Shown: positions 46,362 through 56,439 of the stretch, piece after piece
Layout: each line of letters opens with the position of its first letter
Position numbering within the stretch: position 1 is the stretch's first letter
Assembly: GCF_003589595.1 (NCBI RefSeq)
Contig: NW_020653993.1
Location: 8,256,488-8,320,487 of the forward strand
Length of the DNA: 64,000 bases
Reading direction: 5' to 3'
Source of the DNA: Hyposmocoma kahamanoa
Lineage: Eukaryota; Arthropoda; Insecta; Lepidoptera; Cosmopterigidae
The notes under the pieces: generated by a model
Told to the model about the DNA's origin: nothing
The model's input: only the letters and a program-made list of their open reading frames with translations
The model's database searches: none
Program-made: the position numbers and the translations under genes

Positions 46362-46427
46362 CGGACACATTCCACTAATGTGCTTCAATTGAATGATCAA
46401 TTGAAGCTCATTAGTGGAATGTGTCCG
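46362..46427. repeat. 66-bp near-perfect palindrome
   Basis: 30-bp arms (CGGACACATTCCACTAATGT.. ) with one mismatch and a 6-nt centre. Confidence 0.8.
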
Positions 46428-46667
46428 GTACCAGCAACATAGGTAGCGTTGATGAACCTGCAGATCAACTCAACATCCGTACGTACTATAAATTGTATAA
46501 CTAGACAATTCACACACAAAACAGGCAAAAAGACTTATTTGTTGAATCAGCTCTCCAGCAGCGATTATCATAAAAAAAGAAATTGAAATGTGCATCCTTA
46601 GTGGAGAGAATCCACAGGATTGCAAGATGGGTATTGCGTGGAGTTGCCTCTTTTTCGTCTAAAAAAG

Positions 46668-46888
46668 ACCTTACTCATTTCTGCCGCCAAGCAGTAATGT
46701 GTTCCGGTTTTGAAGGGTAAGAGTGCTAGCGAAATTACAGGGACTTGTCAAGATGTCTCAGGATGACAGACGCAGTGGTAGTGCCCCTCAGATCTTTGCA
46801 ATTTAAAGCTCTGAGAGGCACTAACCGTTATCAACAGGAGTATAGTTTGACACCAGGCGCACGACTTGTTCGTCCCGTCACTTTTTCA
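46668..46888 (+). mobile_element. Family A retroposon
   Basis: Plus copy with several small deletions. It ends GACTTGTTCGTCCCGTCAC directly against family B material. Confidence 0.6.
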
Positions 46889-47029
46889 AAGAAAAAAGGT
46901 CTTTACTTCGAAATTAGTAATCAGTATGGAGTAATTTCACAAAAAAAATTAAATATCAATTCAATATTAATTTAAAATATTTTGTCGCTTTAAAATATTT
47001 TTATTTGTCGCTATTCACTGAAATCTCTC

Positions 47030-47660
47030 GCCAGGACTGGTAGCTGTAGAGGTACTAACTGGGTGATAAAACTTTCATAGATTTCGCATAGATGGCGCTA
47101 CGACTAAAAAGTCGTTGAAAAAAACCAATTACAAAGATACGACGCAAGCACCTAGAAAAATTCGTGAAGTCCACTGGTTCGTGCCGTGGCTTAGTTAGTA
47201 TAGCGTCTGTCACGGTAAGCTGGAAGACGTCGGTTCGCATCCGGCCGGATCGAAGGAATTTTTTCTGAGTGTTCGATCTTTGTATTAATAATTATAACAA
47301 ACTAGTGGAGTAATTTCACAAAAAATAATTGAATATCAATTCAATAAAAACATTTAAACTAGTACACTAAACTTCTTTTCCATAAGTCCTTGTTGAGAAT
47401 TTGGATTTGCAAAACCGGGGGAAAACTTTTTCTTCGATTGTAACACAGTTTTTATATTCTAGCCCTTCACGGCAAAAAGGCGAGGTGGCTCGAATTATGT
47501 GTCCGGGATTAAATATTAGTTATAGCAGAGACGTCTTACTAGACGTCGTCGGATCGAACCCGATCGGACAATCTTTGTTATTAATAATTATAACAAAATA
47601 CTGGAACAATAATTGAATATCGTGGTAGTAAAACATATTGGCATTTAATAAAAACTTGAA
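47030..47660 (+). mobile_element. tRNA-SINE family B, tandem copies
   Basis: A full copy (47030-47360: GACTGGTAGCTGTAGAGGTA, GTGCCGTGGCTTAGTTAGTA, GGTTCGCATCCGGCCGGATC) is followed at 47470-47660 by a second, diverged unit with GTCGGATCGAACCCGATCGG and the same 3' AATTATAACAAA. A 3' segment also precedes the first copy (46925-46975), so this is a small head-to-tail array. Confidence 0.55.
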
Positions 47661-47959
47661 AATTACAACAACCTACTTTTATAGATTTCAGGGTCAAAAA
47701 ATCCCTGATTAATGCCAACCACGTTGAACCCCTTAGTTTTTATTATTTGTTGATAGGATTTTATAAGAACTGCTAATAAACTGTCAGTGTTTATTCAAAC
47801 ATCAAAAGCATCCAGGGATCAAGCACATTTTTACCAATTACTGAAAATCAGGTTTTTTAATTATTATTTTTTTAAACACCAATTGTTTTTCTTGGTCAAT
47901 TTCGTAATTTAAAAAGTAAATAATAAGTCTCTTCTTTCTATCTTTACCTACGCTAGACG

Positions 47960-48178
47960 TGGTCGGCACAACATGTATTTTTCTTCCACTCTCATCATCA
48001 CATTTCCACAGCCGTTATTTCCATACTCACACCTTTCTAACCCATATCATCTTTCACACAATCCATCCATCTTTTCTTTGGCCTTCCTTTCCCCTTATGT
48101 CCCACCACATTCAGACCTAACACTATTCCCGTCACATGATATTCTTCCCTCTGCATGGCGTGTCCATACCACGTAAGT
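47960..48178 (-). pseudogene. RTE-like 3' coding fragment
   Basis: The reverse complement reads in pieces as a GHAMQREEYHVTGIVL block, NVVGHKGKGRPKKRWMD and CVKDDM, then KGVSMEI. This resembles the C-terminal GRP..RW.D motif region of RTE-type elements. It is truncated at the low-GC junction with the fold-back element at 48191. Confidence 0.6.
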
Positions 48179-48190
48179 AACTATATACAT

Positions 48191-48334
48191 ATAGGAAATG
48201 AAACTATTTTTCCGGATTTAAATCGCGCATATCTGTTTTTTCAAACAAACCAACATTTCGGGCCCTTTACAGGTCTCATGGTCACGGTTGAAATACACGC
48301 GATTTAAATCCGGAAAAATAGTTTCATTTCCTAT
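48191..48334. mobile_element. Penelope-like 3'-end fold-back
   Basis: Perfect 37-bp arms (48191-48227 and 48298-48334, starting ATAGGAAATGAAACTATTTT) enclose a 70-bp loop containing AACCAACATTTCGGGCCC and CAGGTCTCATGG, in the inverted sense of the element end at 58340-58385. Confidence 0.6.
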
Positions 48335-48696
48335 GTGTAACAATCGCGAAAACCTAAGAACTCGATATAACTACATACATAACTATTTTTATTTAACTTT
48401 ATTAAGGGTAATAAAATTTAAAAACAAATACCTAGACCTTCTTAGACACTTTGATGTGTAGTTACCAGCATAGACATTGCCGAAAAGTGAAATCCGTCTT
48501 CTCCTTAATACACACCTCGTGGCTTTATGGCGCTCCGCGTGTATTATCCCGTGATCTCGTATCAGGAAGCATAAATATATTTTCGTATACAATACATTTC
48601 CCCAAGGAAAGATGAGTTGGGTACGCTGTTCTTAGTGCCTACACAACTGAAGCATCGTACACAGGATATCCCCTCAAAGCGATGAGTTAGATATGC

Positions 48697-49000
48697 CTTT
48701 TTTTCTTTATAACATCAAGTGACGGGACAAACAAGGCGTACGCCTGATGGTAAGCTACACGCCTGTCCGAAACAGTTACAGTGCCACTCCGAGCTTTAAG
48801 ATCTGAAGAGCACTACCACTGTGCCCGTCACCCTGAGACATAAATTGACAAGTCCCATATGCCCGTAATTTCATCAGCAGTCTTGTCCTTCAAAACCGGA
48901 ACACAGCAATGCTGACATTACTGTTTGGGGCAGAAATAGGTAAGGTGGCAGTTCTACCCTGGATGAACTCTTTCACAAGGAGCTCTACTGCTTCTAATGC
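48697..49000 (-). mobile_element. Family A retroposon
   Basis: Nearly complete minus copy starting TATAACATCAAGTGACGGG. Confidence 0.65.
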
Positions 49001-49271
49001 CTTTCCAACTATGTTATAAATTTAGCTATTAAAAACCGTATTTAGTGCATCCACTTGGGAATGAATTTAGGACGGCTTTTAGCTAGTAAAATCATAGTAC
49101 TTCGCTCAAATAAAAAATCTTCAATCGTATCATGGACTATAATAACCCAAGGGGTTAATAACGGGGGACTGCTAAATGCGATACAAGATGGCGTAGTCGG
49201 GTATTTAGTACCAATTAGACCACCAGATGTCGCGACGAGTACCGAACAGCTATTTTTCTAACAAATTTGTT

Positions 49272-49565
49272 TCTTTTTTATAATAAGTGAAGGTACGAAC
49301 AAATCAAGCGCCTGATGGCAAGCGATACATCTGTCCGTAACAGTTGCAGTGCCACTCAGAGCTTTAAATCACAAATATCTGAAGGACACTGCCACTTCGC
49401 CTGACAATCTGAGACATAAGTTGACAAGTACCATGTGCCTGTAATTTCACCAGCACCCTTACCCTTCAATACTGCAAAGCAGTAATGCTCACATTATTGT
49501 TTGGCAGCAGAAATAGGTAAGGTGTCAGTACTTCCCTGGACGAACTCTTTCACATGAAGGTCTAA
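49272..49565 (-). mobile_element. Family A retroposon
   Basis: Nearly complete minus copy, 270 bp from the previous one and in the same orientation. Confidence 0.65.
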
Positions 49566-49639
49566 CTACGCTACTCTAAAGGCCATCCTCTCTAAGGATT
49601 GGAAATTAATCTCCAGTTGCTTGTTATTCATAGGTATAT

Positions 49640-50110
49640 TTTAGTGAGAAAGGTGAATGATGCTTGTGCATTTTAATTAATAGAAACAGAAATTGCCATT
49701 CTAACATGAACTAAATAGCGCCATCTAGCAATTCTTAGCGTGTACTACGATGACGAAATCGATACCGCTGCAAGCGGTGTTGTTGGTAGTTATATAATGA
49801 TCTACCAGATGATCTAATTTTTAATGATATAATGATCTGTTTAACATTGACAAGCTGCAATTTATTGTGATAACAAAGAAATCAACTAAATAGCTCTTAT
49901 TACACAGAGTTATGTGGATAGTGTCGGCTATTCTTTTATTTTTTTAGGATTTACGCCATCTACCCCTGTTAGGAAACTTTAGTTTATAAATTAGTTTGTA
50001 ACAATGGTAACCCACAATGCCATCTATGACACGCATATTTGTTAACTACTTTCAGGCTATCGATTAGCGCCATCTAGATTTTACTAGACGGAATTTTGAC
50101 CTTTTTCAGA
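49640..50110 (+). repeat. Family E repeat, longest copy
   Basis: It contains GCGCCATCTAGC, TTGACAAGCTGCAATTTAT, TACGCCATCTACCCCTGTTA and CACAATGCCATCTATG. The GCCATCT motif recurs four times. Confidence 0.55.
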
Positions 50111-50310
50111 GTTACAAACTGTAGTATGTAGATTAGAAGTCATCTTGCGTTCTTGGTTCATGGTCGTATGTATAAATTAACGCTAACCAGCCGGCAGTGC
50201 AATGCTCTTGTGTGGTTCTTCTTGGAGTCTGAGAAATGTCAGTACATTTCTTGCCGTAGTACTTATTTTAATTCAATATAAAATGTTCAATGTAGGTAAA
50301 TCATTGAATG

Positions 50311-50502
50311 TCGACAGAACGTCTTCTTGCATACCGTGCCAGACGCTATACCAACTAAGCCACGGAACGAACCAACGGACCTCACGAATTTTTCTATGTG
50401 CTTGCGTCGTGTCTTTCTACTTGGTCTTTCAACGACTTTTTAGTTGTAGCGCCATCTATGAGAAATCTATTACAGATGTATCACCCAGTTACTACCAATT
50501 GT
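50311..50502 (-). mobile_element. tRNA-derived SINE, family B
   Basis: The plus-strand view has CGTGCCAGACGCTATACCAA and CTAAGCCACGGAACGAACCA, then GTAGCGCCATCTATGAGAAA. The 3' end of the element is missing. Confidence 0.6.
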
Positions 50503-50849
50503 TTGTTATTGTGTGGTCATCCGACTTTAAGCAATGAATTCCAATGGTACCTAATTTCAGCGTTATGAAAGCATCAAACGGTTATTGTTAAATGTCATAG
50601 TTCTATTCGGAAAGATCTTATTTCAATTATCCTTCAAACTTTAAACGGAAATAGTAAAATCCGATTTACGAAATACAATTTGCATCGAAACAGTCCGTTC
50701 CTTAAGGAAGGATGTACAATATCTTAAAGGGTTGACATTCTGTAGCGAAAGATTTTCTATATTTTTCCTATTTAATATATCAACATACACCAGTGGCGAG
50801 GCGTCCATGTGACTTGATTCCCACCGGTTTGCATAAAATTTACTACGTA

Positions 50850-50968
50850 TGAAAAATATTTGTATGGTCTACATTTATTTATCTCCTGAGTTTGGGTGTA
50901 ATTTGTGGTTATCCACGTGTGTGTCCATGGCATGGCCGCGGTACAAGGTTACCCTAATGTGGGCTATT
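50850..50968 (+). mobile_element. tRNA-SINE family L, body fragment
   Basis: Headless copy with TGGTCTACATTTATTTATCT, GAGTTTGGGTGTAATTTGTG and CATGGCCGCGGTACAAGGTT. It ends near 50968, close to the donor of microexon 6. Confidence 0.55.
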
Positions 50969-51084
50969 TTAAAAAAATATGGTAGTAATACATTGTTTTT
51001 TAATTCCTCTATAGAGTAGTTAGCGAAAAGCGTACACCCGTGCACAACTGTGCAATGTATAGAATTAAAGTAATTGTTATTTAC

Positions 51085-51111
51085 CGTAGCCGTACAGTCT
51101 TCTCCTATGCA
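51085..51111 (-). CDS. Microexon 6, 27 nt (CIGEDCTAT)
   Basis: Acceptor TCTCTTTTCACAG and donor GTAAAT enclose CIGEDCTAT in phase 0. It lies 271 bp downstream of microexon 5, the tightest spacing in the array. A tRNA-SINE body fragment (50850-50968) lies just beyond its donor. Confidence 0.75.
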
Positions 51112-51382
51112 CTGTGAAAAGAGATATGACGATGATGAATAAAAAAAACATTGATAATTGAAATTAATACACAAGCCATTTGACATTTTTTAGAATTATT
51201 CCGTGTGCTTCGCGACATAATTATTACGTAAACTGTCATTCCTCCCGCACCGCGCACCTGCCTCAGGAACCGATTCAGTTAAGGCCTATTGTAAAGTGTT
51301 TTTCCGAAAAATGTAATTATGAAGATCGTGATCAAGATATTAATAAATAAATATTACACTTAAAATTAAATTAACACATTAC

Positions 51383-51409
51383 CATTGCATTACATCCTGG
51401 TCCCTTGCA
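51383..51409 (-). CDS. Microexon 5, 27 nt (CKGPGCNAM)
   Basis: Acceptor TATCGTTAACAG and a weaker donor GTAATG enclose CKGPGCNAM in phase 0. A dispersed repeat shared with 8440-8680 begins directly on the acceptor side at about 51416, so the repeat may have inserted next to the exon or may supply part of the acceptor tract. Confidence 0.7.
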
Positions 51410-51415
51410 CTGTTA

Positions 51416-51690
51416 ACGATAAAATACGGATTATTTTAGTACATTGCGTATCAAGGGCGGTAAATAAGAAATTATGAAACGAGAGTCTTTTAGAAGCCCG
51501 AAACCTCACTCACTCACTTGTTATTTTTACCTCCTTTGTAATTTTTACCGCCCTAGCTACACTCGATGTTTTTCATCACATTTGCGAGGAAATATATACA
51601 ATGATAATTTATTTCTTTTATAAATAAATATCGCTTCACAACACAACATTTACGGATTTTGCAAATCTGGGATTTTTTGTTTTATTTAAA
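51416..51690 (+). repeat. Family G repeat
   Basis: Collinear with 8440-8680. Its start adjoins the acceptor of microexon 5. Confidence 0.5.
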
Positions 51691-52151
51691 CACAATGTCA
51701 GCAATTCTTCTATATATAATACAACTTGAATTAAAGTATTATAAAAGGCACAGACGCGTGCAGTCACGACAAATGAGAATAAAATAAATAATTTCCGAAT
51801 TCTAAAAATATTGTAGAGTTTGAACGTAGTTGAATTGCAAATGTTTTTTTTTTCTATACTTGAAGCTTATGCGAAATACATTCAGATTTTTTTTGAGCAT
51901 AAAAACATTTTGCTTAATCTTTAAGAGTAGTACAGTATAAATAAAATTAAAAATGTATTACCGTTCGAGGACGGTAATGTACAGAAAAGATCCGTGAGCA
52001 TAATTTAGGATACTATTGTCGACATTGCTTGCATAACATGACACTGTTTACGAGCAAATGCGATGGAAAATAATTAAAAAACTGATTTTGTATAATATAC
52101 AAAGACTTGGAATTCAACCGTAAACATTCAAGCAAATTTGACCAAACTTAC

Positions 52152-52178
52152 AATAGCTGCGCACACTTTTCCTATGCA
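52152..52178 (-). CDS. Microexon 4, 27 nt (CIGKVCAAI)
   Basis: Acceptor TTTTTATTTCAG and donor GTAAGT enclose CIGKVCAAI in phase 0. Its first codons (TGC ATA GGA) are the same as in microexon 6, suggesting another duplicate pair. Confidence 0.75.
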
Positions 52179-52904
52179 CTGAAATAAAAATAAATTAAAT
52201 TATTGCTGTCTCTTTAACCGTTCATGTACAGTAATGACGTTTATCGTCAAATGAAATATCAGAATAAGATAGTACGCGTAATAGTTAGCGCAGGCCACAC
52301 CGCAAATGAAGCTAGCTAACTCACTGTGCGATTTCCAAGTTCTCGCCTACTACTTCTCCATAGAGAAGTATTAACAACGTACTGACAAAATTTAGTGATT
52401 TACATAGAACATTTCATATTAAATCAATATAAGCTCTATAGAACAAAGAAACGTTGTGAGTAAAACGAGTAGATACACTGTTCATGAACGGGTTAATTAA
52501 CCTCCAGGAACATCGTTACATTTGACAATATCAATTACATTGTTATATAAACATGAAGATCTTCAAAAAAAGATCATCGTCTTTTCGTCACGTCTCTTCT
52601 AAAAAGAGGGTTTAGATCACAGTCCACCATACTCACCTAATCGACTTAGAGACTTTACGTTTTTAGGGGTAGTGAACCTTATTTTGCGTGGTCTTAATCA
52701 CGTGGTACTAATAAGTGCTATTGAACAAACTTAACCTTTAATATGTGAGCGGTAAAATTCATTTTAGTATGACTTCCTTATTGCATCATTAGTAATTAAA
52801 TATAGAATACAAATTTCAACCATAAAGCTGAAATTCCTTTAGCACTATTCTTTAGAATGCGTAAGAAGGCTCTCAGAAACAAAAGGTCGGTTAAGGGAAC
52901 AAGT

Positions 52905-52995
52905 ATCTTATCGATTGTGCATTCGACACGGGGATTCGAACCGCCATCCCTCTCAACTGAGACATAACCATTCTCCCACAGATCTACCACCCTGA
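52905..52995 (-). mobile_element. tRNA-like SINE head
   Basis: The minus strand has GTGGGAGAATGGTTATGTCT and a perfect B box GGTTCGAATCC, but no cloverleaf acceptor stem, so it is a SINE remnant and not a tRNA gene. Confidence 0.45.
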
Positions 52996-53126
52996 ATTCA
53001 TTTAAAAACAAAACGATTCACTGAAAAAATTGTTGCAAAAAGTAAGGAACATAAATTTACACGGAAAATAAATAAAAATCCAAGTTTTTTTACAAACAAT
53101 AAATTATTAAACTGTCGATACTTTAC

Positions 53127-53153
53127 CCCGGCACCGCATGTATCGCCCCGGCA
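53127..53153 (-). CDS. Microexon 3, 27 nt (CRGDTCGAG)
   Basis: Acceptor GGCGTTTCAG and donor GTAAAG enclose CRGDTCGAG in phase 0. The unit differs from microexon 2 at few positions, and their acceptor-side introns are alike, so the two look like the most recent duplicates in the array. It contains an RGD tripeptide, which may be chance within C-x-G-x-x-C. Confidence 0.75.
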
Positions 53154-53395
53154 CTGAAACGCCATTTTAATTGAATATCCGTTTCCTTGATTTAAAAATG
53201 TTTTCGTTACGTTATATAAGGCTCTTCTAGCGTATCAGCGATATCGATTTCGATCAGTGATGAATCTTTCAGTGACATAACAGTAAAAGTAGAGCAACAA
53301 TATGTACGGTGTATCCGTAATCTTATAAAATGATTACGACGGGTAAACGGGTAGACGACGGGTACGATAGTACGGTTAAAATATCGAGGATTTCT

Positions 53396-53465
53396 GAATC
53401 GGGGGACAGGTGGTACGCGACACGCCTGTCCAGTACCAGTTGCAGTGTCGTTCAGAGCTTTAGGC
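53396..53465 (-). mobile_element. Family A retroposon fragment
   Basis: Only 70 bp remain (GGTACGCGACACGCCTGTCC). It lies between microexons 2 and 3. Confidence 0.5.
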
Positions 53466-54345
53466 TAGATCAAATGATTTAGGTATTTACAGTTAATAAC
53501 AGTCTTATAAAAATAAACGATACACCTAAGGATATTGTCTAAAGATTGTTGTCTATTATGTTACACGATAGGTTGTACTACAATCGATCATATAAAATCC
53601 CGTAAAGAGGCTAAAATAACAGCCTAAGGCTCAACTCACACTGGCGCAGGGACGAAGCGTCGCGACGCGTTTTGTTTTTCGCCTATAGCTTAATCATCTC
53701 TATTTTCCCATTGTTAAGGTACAAACGTTGAATTTAAATTGTAATGTCATCGCAATACTGTCTAATTTTGCTTGCTTCGCTGTCAGTCGAACAAACGAAG
53801 ACTAAAGCTTGATTGACGCTCTGTATACTATTTTAAGGCCCTATAAGTTCGGACACTTTTAGCGCGGACCCGACGTCCATATAATTGTAAGTCAATGATA
53901 TACATCCATAAATTTTACTTCACGTCACTGTTGACAACAATGTACATCAATTACAACCTTCAACGTTGTAATGAATTAATGGCGAAACTTGATGAGCGGA
54001 CAAACGTCAAAACGACCATCATAGCGTGCCGGTATATTAGTTTGTAAATTACACAGTTGACACGACGTTCACTACGTTATACAATTTCGTTACAAAAATG
54101 CAAAGGTATTTAAAACACGCAAAACAGTTGTTGACGTCAATTTCTAAGAATGTTCTTGTCGCGGTTTCGGTTTGACTTTGTATGATCTTTACGTCATACC
54201 TAACACAGACACCACTCGATGCTGCACCGCAAAACCGCAAAGTATACAACGTACCATTTCGTAACTAACCGCGTCATGTGGCATACTCCGCGGCGTCGAG
54301 TGCGATCCCGCTTTATTAAAATTAAAATTTAACATTAAAACGTAC
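53466..54345. other. Intron between microexons 2 and 3
   Basis: Includes a GC-rich GACGAAGCGTCGCGACGCG patch near 53652; no further exon seen. Confidence 0.4.
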
Positions 54346-54372
54346 CTCTGTATCACATGTATTACCGCGACA
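54346..54372 (-). CDS. Microexon 2, 27 nt (CRGNTCDTE)
   Basis: Acceptor TTGTTTTTCAG and donor GTACGT enclose CRGNTCDTE in phase 0. Flanking intron sequence upstream of the acceptor resembles that of microexon 3: both have ATTAAAATG a few bases before the TTTCAG, preceded by a GAAAC motif, as expected for tandem exon duplication. Confidence 0.75.
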
Positions 54373-54549
54373 CTGAAAAACAACATTTTAATCAAAAAGC
54401 AGTTTCTACATAGGAAAAAACCCACACAATGTTATGGACACAACTCATATTCACGTTTATATTTCACTCATTTGGTGCTACACTGACGCGATTGTATTTC
54501 TTGTAATGTTACAGGAAATGGATTGGAATTAATTTTTATTTAAAATTAC

Positions 54550-54940
54550 TTCTATCCGACTGGATTCGAACCAACGTCTCCTAGCAAACAGTACCAGACG
54601 CTATGCCAAATAAGCGACGGAACGAACCAACGGACCTCACTAATTTATCCATGTCCTTGTTGCGGGTGTACTACGTGAGTGCGAATGCGAATTACGTGAA
54701 TGACGATAGTGCGAAGACGGTTGCGCGAAAGCTTAAATGCGCGATAGTTGAATGAACAGTCGTCATTCGCGGAATCGGTATTCACACTCACGTAGCACAC
54801 CCGCTTGTTGCAGATCTCCATTTTGGTTTTTAACGACTTTTTGCCGTAGCGCCATCTGTGAGAAATCTATGAAAGTTTTGCTTCACTCATCGAGGTACCT
54901 ACCTTACAGCTACCAGCCGCTGACTAGAGATGTCACTTCA
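54550..54940 (-). mobile_element. tRNA-SINE family B, interrupted by a MITE
   Basis: Left and right parts (54550-54661 and 54805-54940) join into one standard copy when the MITE at 54662-54804 is removed. The B-box inverse CTGGATTCGAACCAACGTC is intact. Confidence 0.6.
54662..54804. mobile_element. MITE inserted in a tRNA-SINE
   Basis: The ends GCGGGTGTACTACGTGAGTG and, in reverse, GCGGGTGTGCTACGTGAGTG are 20-bp inverted repeats with one mismatch. The SINE sequence on both sides repeats TTGTT (or CTTGTTGC if the ends are placed two bases inward), giving a target duplication of 5 to 8 bp. The interior is imperfectly palindromic. Confidence 0.65.
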
Positions 54941-55004
54941 ATAATAGTAATTAAGTTTTACTGAATGTCAGGACGTATCACCATAATGACATTCAATTAT
55001 TTTT

Positions 55005-55146
55005 ATAAAATTACTCCACTGGTTTGTTATAATTATTAAACAAAGATCCAACACTAAGAAAAAATCACATCGATCCTTCTGGATTCGATCTAACGTTTGG
55101 TAGCAAACCGTGCCAGACGCAGTGCTAACTAAGCTACGGAACTTGT
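55005..55146 (-). mobile_element. tRNA-SINE family B, adjacent copy
   Basis: It starts ATTACTCCACTGGTTTGTTA in plus view, then GATCCTTCTGGATTCGATCT and AACTAAGCTACGGAAC. It stands head-to-tail with the copy ending at 54940. Confidence 0.55.
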
Positions 55147-55319
55147 TATATTATAGATGTGTAAATACTTAATTCAACTTTGCCAATTTTATTTCTATTA
55201 TTATTACAATTACGTCCATGTTGCTCCAAATGAATGAAGTTATTTATACATAATTTTATTTAGTAGCACCCCGGTGGAGCAATGGTCGAGAGAGCATAAG
55301 TGTGTATTTCACCTCCATC

Positions 55320-55500
55320 TCACCTGATGAAAATTGATGATGAGGTCGGCGATGGAGCATACACACCCACACCTATCCACTCTCGCCTTGAAAAAGCCCT
55401 AATTATAGCATTCAGTGAACAAATCCGCAGGCAGAGAATTCTACTCCAACGCCATACGCCATACAAATGTGGAAGCGTATATACCACATAGCAGGTGTAT
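55320..55500 (-). pseudogene. C-terminal RT tail, third copy
   Basis: The reverse complement aligns with 7241-7450 over about 180 bp (shared motifs CCACATTTGTATGGCG, TTTTCAAGGCGAGAGTG, CTCCATCG.CGACCTCATC). The reading frame is lost. It lies head-on against the RTE fragment that begins at about 55505. Confidence 0.6.
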
Positions 55501-55504
55501 AGAG

Positions 55505-55995
55505 CAGCTTTTGGGAAGCTCCGGGACGTCTTCTCGTTTGCAATGCCGCAGTCCTTGAAGACGCGAGCAGTGCGTGTTGCCAGCGATGACCTACGGCTCT
55601 GAAACGTGGTCACTTACTATGGGCCTCATAAAAAAGCTCAAAGTCAGTCAACGAGATATGGAGCGAGCTATGCTCGGCATTCTCTACGTGATGGACTCAG
55701 AAATGAGGAGATCCGTAGAAGAACGAAAGTCACCGACATAGCTCGAAGGATTAGCAAGTTGAAGTGGCAGTGGGCAGGGCACACAGCTCGTAGAACTGAC
55801 GGCCGTTGGGGCAGAAAGGTTCTCGAATTGAGACACTAACCGGAAGGGCGTTCAATGGGACGACCCTCTGCTAGATGGACGTATGCCCTGGTAAGGGCGG
55901 CGGGTAACAGATGGACACACGTCGCGTCCAATCGGCTGGTCTGGAAATCTTTTGGAGGCCTATATTCAGCAGTGGACGTCTTCCGGCTGATATGA
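55505..55995 (+). pseudogene. RTE-like retrotransposon 3' end
   Basis: In mixed frames it reads LPAMTYGSETWSLTMGLIKK, LKVSQRDMERAMLG, DGLRNEEIRRRTKVTDIARR, SKLKWQWAGHTARRTDGRWG and ends with an AYIQQWTS block and a TGATGA-rich tail. This is the thumb and C-terminal region typical of insect RTE-clade elements. At least three frameshifts and a stop after the DTN block mark it as dead. The short ATGATG-like repeats at about 55990-56010 are the usual 3' end. Confidence 0.8.
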
Positions 55996-56045
55996 CGATA
56001 ATAATGATGAGTAGGTGTACAAATTACATAATCATCACAACTTAC

Positions 56046-56072
56046 TCTAGCTTGACAACTTTCCTCTGAACA
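56046..56072 (-). CDS. Microexon 1, 27 nt (CSEESCQAR)
   Basis: Acceptor TATATTTTCAG and donor GTAAGT enclose exactly nine codons, CSEESCQAR. It matches the array pattern of Cys at positions 1 and 6, but position 3 is Glu instead of Gly, making it the most divergent unit and the one next to the long exon. It lies between RTE-derived debris (ending about 55995) and a SINE-like fragment (56147-56224), neither of which overlaps it. Confidence 0.7.
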
Positions 56073-56146
56073 CTGAAAATATAAGAGCAATTCATGTTTT
56101 ACTAATACTCTTACACTTGATTTTAAAGTGAGTTTTGAACACAGTA

Positions 56147-56224
56147 ATGATCTCATTAGACGACAGAAATAGGTATGGTAGCAGTACTTCCCTGGACGAT
56201 CTCTTCCACAAGGAGCTTTACTAG
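56147..56224 (-). mobile_element. Family A retroposon fragment
   Basis: Sense 5' end only. It starts 75 bp upstream of microexon 1. Confidence 0.5.
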
Positions 56225-56439
56225 ACATTACTAAATGGAATGTTGATGAAACACATGTTGATGACGCTTAGGTGGCGGTAGAGTGCTCGAAAGGAGCCTC
56301 GCCGTACGACGTACAATTCCTTTCTCCCGTGGGTACGTCTAGCGCAGCTTCAGTAACAAATGGCAGGTGCCTTACGCCCATGGTAACCATGATGGCAAGC
56401 ATCGTTACTATAAGAAGATGACGCTTTCTAAACTTACCT

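Noticed and set aside
47973..48176. Plus-strand 67-residue ORF rich in Ser and Pro
   Set aside because: Antisense shadow of an RTE fragment.
51227..51260. 30-nt candidate exon (VRGAGGMTVY) between microexons 5 and 6
   Set aside because: No Cys pattern, weak acceptor and wrong length.
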